Source: Cokeromyces recurvatus (lineage: Eukaryota > Mucoromycota > Mucoromycetes > Mucorales > Mucoraceae). Taken from it: DNA of 64,000 nt. The notes beneath the pieces were generated by a model that saw only the letters and a program-made list of their open reading frames with translations, ran no database searches and was not told where the DNA came from. The translations under genes and the position numbers were made by a program. The stretch spans positions 62,001-126,000 of the forward strand of contig NW_026251407.1 in the NCBI RefSeq assembly GCF_025118155.1, read 5' to 3'. Below, piece after piece: positions 59,476 to 64,000 of this stretch. Within the stretch, counting starts at the first letter, position 1. Each line of letters opens with the position of its first letter.

Positions 59476-61912
59476 TTATGCAAGTTTTTCGGTATCTGAA
59501 AGTGGAATAGAAATTACTTCTTGTTGATTACTATTATGTTCTTGTCGTTGCTGTCGATATAATGGTATGATATCTGCATTAAATGATGTGGTAGTAGTAG
59601 AGTTATTTGCGGCAGTAATTTTTAATAAAACAGGTGTCGCTATTAAAGTAATGGATGTAATAGCTATTAAAATATAATAAACTTCTCTAGATACAATAGA
59701 GAGTTGTTTTGCACGAGATGCAAGTACAAATCCAAATTCTGATATTTGTGCTAATGCAATAGCCATTGTAGATGATTTATGTAGATCAAACTTGAAAAGA
59801 TAGAGAATAATACAGGTTACAATATATTTGAATCCAATGACACCACCTGCTAGGGTGAAAAGTAACATGGCTTCTGATGCAAGAAAGGATGGATAGATAT
59901 GTAAACCAATAGCAGTAAAAAATAAACAGGCAAACATATCTCGTATAGGTTCGATTACTTTTATGGAAACTTCAAACATACCTTTGCGTGAACGAAGGAT
60001 GACACCTGCAGCAAAACAACCTAATTCCATACCTAATCCTAAATAAACTGAAAGAATTAACATGCTCATACACATAGCAATTGTCCCTAAAAGTATAATT
60101 TCATGATTTTTTTGAATGGATATAAACCGACGAAGACAAAATGAAATGACAGGCATCAATCGAAGTATGCCAAAACAGACAAATCCAAATATAGCAAATG
60201 AAAATGATATCCTTAATATAGCAAGAAAGATTTGGGTACCTGATTTGGAAAGAACTGGAATCATAGCCTAATTCATAACATTAATAAAAATAGATGCATC
60301 CATAACAACCGAAGGGGGGGAGGGAGAAAAAAATAAAATAAAAGTAATCATGAAATCTATTTTACCAACATAAAGCCCAAAATGACATCTTGCATTACTA
60401 AAAGTCCATATAAATGATCTAGTTGATCAAGCTTAATACATTTTATAACAACTGCAGTAGAGCTTAAACTAATGCAAACGCCTACAAAAACTGCCTCTTT
60501 TATATTTGCGTCTATCATCACTCCCAATGTGATAAAAAATAAAACGGTCACTAATAGAATCATGATGGCTCCACCTAATGACAATCTCCACATTTTTTTA
60601 ATCTTTTCCAAAGAGAATTCAAGACCAAGAACAAACATGATAAATACAACACCAAGTTGTGATAATGTCTCTATCTGAACTAGTTCCTTTATATAAATAT
60701 GTTATAAGCGTCTTTTCTTCTTCTTCTTCTCTATTACTTACCTGAATTAAATTATAGCCAGAAGGTCCAATTACAATACCAGCTAAAATATATCCAAAAA
60801 AGGCTATCCGGTTTTATAATATTGAATATGGATCACACAAACAAATGCGATAGGAAAAAAAAATTTTATTTTTTATTTTTATTGTATACATATTTCATGT
60901 AAATCCTTTTTTTTTTTTTTTTCTTTTCACTAACCTGGTAAATCTATCCAAGTAAACATCCAGCCCAGTACAAATGAGGTGATTAGAATAAGAACAAGAT
61001 CATAAATTAACTGAACATCTAATTATAAAAATATCATTTTTTTTTCTTTAAACATCATTCAAGATATATACAAATATATACATATAATAACAAACCTTCT
61101 ACAATCACAGTTGTATCAAATGGTTTCATCATAACATATTCATTATTATCTTGATCTACTAAATTAACTAGTTCTTCACCTTCAGTTTTTTCTAATTTCA
61201 AGACAGTTTCAACATTTCCTTCATCAGTAGAAAATACAATCATATTTTGTTTCATTTCTTGTTCTAATCGATCCGCAATATGACTCACTTCTTTTAACAT
61301 GTCATTAAAAACTTCTACTACTGATTCATTAGAGCTTTCATCAGAATGAGTTACAATATCAGAATGAGCTTCATGTTGCTTTTTATCTAAAAAGGATTCA
61401 GCAACAACAAATTTAAGGTTTTGGTGAGACAATTTGACGGCTTTTTGAAAATCAAAGGTTAATTTGAGAGCAGGAGTTCGAAAATCATAATAGGCATTGT
61501 TGAAGGATTGATGAATAGTTTGATTGTAAATGTCAAGAATTCCCAATACAAATGTTTCAAATGCTTCATAATCTTCTAGTTGAACACCTGCTAAAGAATA
61601 TAATTCATCATTATATTCGCCATGAACTGCTTTAATAGTATCATATAAACGTTTCTTTTTGATAACAAGGTTTAATTTATATTCAGCACCTTTGTTCAAC
61701 ATGTCCATGATTTCCATGGCATTGGTAGTAGTAATAGAAGACAAGGATGTTGATGATGATGATGACTATTTTTAGTGTTAATAAAAAAAAAAAGGAGGAA
61801 TAAGAATAGAAACAAGTGTTTATTATACCGATGATATTGGTTCCGCATCTATAAAAGGAGGTAGGCTGAAAAGTAAAGTTAATAATAAAAGGAAATAGTG
61901 CAAATAGATCAT
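59476..61912 (-). CDS. CPA2-type cation/proton antiporter, TMCO3-like
   Basis: Predicted K+ or Na+/H+ exchanger of an internal membrane. Six exons (61829-61912, 61096-61765, 60935-61018, 60742-60803, 60366-60686, 59476-60267), 670 residues, close to TMCO3. A hydrophobic signal peptide (residues 1-22, LHYFLLLLTLLFSL) is followed by a ~225-residue helical, coiled-coil luminal region (LNKGAEYKLNLVIKKKRLYD). The antiporter domain then starts DVQLIYDLVLILITSFVLGW, and includes FFGYILAGIVIGPSGYNLIQ, FVLGLEFSL, SLSSTAVVIKCI, ELGCFAAGVILRS and TMAIALAQISEFGFVLASRA. About a dozen helices. The C-terminus is short and polar; no RCK/TrkA domain. Plain Kef proteins lack the N-terminal part, hence the TMCO3 comparison. 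Confidence 0.85.
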
Positions 61913-62052
61913 GTAGTATAACAATAAAACGTAAACGATATGTAATAATAAGGGGAGGGGGTGAAAAGAAAATAAAAAAAAGGAAAGAAAACAGAAAAAG
62001 TGACGCAAAAAAATGCGTTTGATGCTAAATTTGGAAACTTGTTCTCCTTTAC

Positions 62053-62096
<44 letters not shown>

Positions 62097-62180
62097 TTAT
62101 AAATATAAAGCATTCATTTTCTTTTCTCTTCTCTTATTTCTTTTTTTTTTTTTTGTTTTACTCATTATTTGCTTTTTATA
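61913..62180. promoter_or_regulatory. Shared divergent promoter with A34 tract
   Basis: Only 268 bp separate the antiporter and kinase starts. The gap contains 34 consecutive A (about 62059-62092), then CT-rich sequence running into the kinase ATG. Homopolymer A tracts can exclude nucleosomes; that role here is inferred. Confidence 0.4.
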
Positions 62181-63230
62181 ATGACAAAGACAAGTATTGA
62201 AAAGAAAGAAGAATTACCTATCGGAACATTAATTGGAGACTTGGAAATAGTTAAATTGTTAAATAATGGAGTTTATGGGCAAGTTTATATGGCACGAAAT
62301 ATTAAAACATTCGAGAGATATGCAATCAAGTCTTTTCCTCCTAATAAAAGTCTCGACTCGATTCAAAGAAATGAAATCATGTTACACTCGTACCTTTCGG
62401 ACCATCCACACATCATCCGACTTGAAAAAATAGTGACAACAGCTAATAATTGGACGCATGCTGTACTTGAGTATGGATCTGAAGGAGATCTCTTTTCAGC
62501 TATAACAGAAAAAAATCTTTATTATGGAAATCACAAGCTAATCAAAAGTGTCTTTTTACAACTTATTGTTGCAGTTCGTTATTGTCATGATAATCACATC
62601 TTCCACAGAGATTTAAAACCTGAAAATATACTTGTGTTTAATAAAGGTCATCACATTAAATTGACTGATTTTGGACTCGCAACTACGGATACATTATCAA
62701 CCGATTTTGGATGCGGCTCAACATTTTATTTTTCACCTGAATGTTTAAATAATAAACGTGTTGCCTATGCAACTGCACCTAACGACGTATGGGCATTAGG
62801 CATTATATTAATTAATTTATCAGCAGGACGAAATCCATGGAGACTCGCATCTTTAAATGATGATACATTCTGTGCCTTTGTTCATGATCCTAATATACTC
62901 TTAAAGATATTACCTATCTCAAGTGAACTCAATCATATACTTCAACGTATCCTTTGTCTTGATCCTTCACAGAGAATATCATTAAATGAATTATACACCT
63001 CTATTCAGCAATGTACTTATTTTACTCGTACACCAGAAGTGATTCAATATGAAGATTTATCTTTATCACCTCCTATTACACCTGAACGAGATATGAGTAG
63101 CAGCATTTCTTCTTCTTCTTCTTATTCTTCTTCTGTTACAACAACAGATGAAGGAAAAAATCATGTTGATTATCTTTTTCCCAAAAAAGGTGAAAATCTG
63201 GACTCACATTATATTCAAGTCATGATCTAG
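62181..63230 (+). CDS. Ser/Thr protein kinase, Ran1/Ksp1/Sks1-like
   Basis: Single exon, 349 residues from the first ATG (MTKTSIEKKEELPIG). Kinase motifs: a glycine loop reading NNGVYGQV where the first Gly is Asn, YAIKSF lysine, FHRDLKPENIL, TDFGLAT, and GSTFYFSPEC in place of APE, then DVWALGIILINLSAGRNPW. The last two blocks are typical of the fungal Ran1/Pat1-Ksp1-Sks1-Vhs1 group that links nutrients to development. The tail after about residue 290 is Ser-rich (TPERDMSSSISSSSSYSSSV) and likely regulatory. Divergent from the antiporter gene. The individual member of the group cannot be chosen by eye. Confidence 0.85.
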   Translation: MTKTSIEKKEELPIGTLIGDLEIVKLLNNGVYGQVYMARNIKTFERYAIKSFPPNKSLDSIQRNEIMLHSYLSDHPHIIRLEKIVTTANNWTHAVLEYGSEGDLFSAITEKNLYYGNHKLIKSVFLQLIVAVRYCHDNHIFHRDLKPENILVFNKGHHIKLTDFGLATTDTLSTDFGCGSTFYFSPECLNNKRVAYATAPNDVWALGIILINLSAGRNPWRLASLNDDTFCAFVHDPNILLKILPISSELNHILQRILCLDPSQRISLNELYTSIQQCTYFTRTPEVIQYEDLSLSPPITPERDMSSSISSSSSYSSSVTTTDEGKNHVDYLFPKKGENLDSHYIQVMI

Positions 63231-63635
63231 ACTTTTTTTTTTTTTTTAATTATTTCTCACATATATCATTGCCTGCAACTCTCCTTATATTATGCATTTA
63301 TACCTTTTTTTTTTCTTCACTAGACTCTTATATTTATATATACAAATATTTGTTTTTTTTTCTTTTATGTTCATGACCATTCTTATTCCATTTGTTTAAA
63401 TACCTCAAAATTTATACATGTATATCCTCATGCATCTCTTTATCTTATGTAAGCAGCATTATTTACTCTTATATAATTATATAAATAAATAAATAGTGAT
63501 ATTGTAGATCCTCTTTTTTTTTTCAATTATTAAATAGCAGAAAACGCTTAATTCTAAATATAGAAACGCCAAGCTTCATTTTATTTTTATTTTTTGATTG
63601 GTTATTAAATTATGCAACATTGTCAAAAAAAAAAG
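63231..63635. other. 3' flank of the kinase gene
   Basis: AT-rich with T runs; no gene seen. Confidence 0.5.
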
Positions 63636-63890
63636 GGGGGCTGCCAACAAGAAGCTGTATAGTGTCGACTACTTATTACTAGAGTTAACTTTATGATTTT
63701 ACTGAATTGATTATCTTCTTCTTCTACTAGTCTATAACGTCCTTGTGAAGTTTTATTTACTTGATTTAAGGCGATTATCGGCCATGGTTTACTATGTTGT
63801 TGTTGTTTTTGCCTTTAGTAGACTTTAATGAATTTATTAAAACTACCTATAAAGAACAGCAAGCGGCTTGTTTCATATCTTCTATAACTG
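63636..63890 (-). pseudogene. Possible C-terminal coding fragment
   Basis: On the minus strand the frame RQKQQQHSKPWPIIALNQVN continues through GRYRLVEEEDNQFSKIIKL to a stop near 63637. The same frame upstream reads SRLLFFIGSFNKFIKVY and is separated by one TAA at about 63813-63815. It could be the last exon of a gene lying mostly outside the window, or a decayed one. No family recognised. Confidence 0.25.
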
Positions 63891-64000
63891 AAGCCTTCCT
63901 TTTTTTTTAAAAAAAAAAAAACACAAATAATAATTAAAAATGAGTATTTTTTTATTATTATTCTTATTATTTCAAAAAGAAAGCAGAAGAAGTATATTTA

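Overview
The window comes from an AT-rich, intron-rich fungal nuclear genome, most likely Mucoromycota (Mucorales-like). The main evidence is a fungal PalC, an H3/H4 pair with introns, many short GT-AG introns of about 50-100 nt, and repeat families that I associate with Mucorales from memory. Very long A/T homopolymers (up to T63) are scattered between genes. One U12-type AT-AC intron is present; minor-spliceosome introns are known in only a few fungal lineages, Mucoromycota among them.

Left part (1-26.9 kb), dense housekeeping genes: ribosomal protein eL39, a tiny zinc-knuckle protein, two uncharacterised proteins, a PKA catalytic subunit, a 4.6-kb gene-poor stretch, the ALG8 glucosyltransferase, a hexose transporter, PalC, a TFB1M-type mitochondrial rRNA dimethylase, divergent histones H3 and H4, a PCID2/Thp1-type TREX-2 subunit, an ALYREF/Yra1-like export adaptor and a PX-domain protein. 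TREX-2 and ALYREF-like genes lie side by side on the same strand; both act in mRNA export.

Middle part (27-35.7 kb), nested mobile DNA: a 98-bp inverted repeat pair (28461-28558 / 32836-32933) bounds an element that carries a multi-exon gene resembling the PD-(D/E)XK nuclease fold. A LINE with an intact 751-residue reverse transcriptase ORF has landed in an exon of that gene and left an 11-bp target duplication. A decayed Tc1/mariner transposase and a second relic of the same nuclease-like family follow.

Right part (35.9-64 kb): CDC37, a mitochondrial PPR protein, then an 8-10 kb gene-poor region with a GNAT pseudogene, a MITE, a possible Pol III unit and two more mariner relics. After it come a nicotinamide riboside kinase gene with a disrupted first exon, NAD-glycerol-3-phosphate dehydrogenase, an Mgr3-like TPR protein, an acidic single-pass membrane protein, a 91-residue small protein, a TMCO3-like cation/proton antiporter and a Ran1-type kinase.

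Exon coordinates were worked out by hand from splice signals, codon phase and remembered family conservation. No database search was run.
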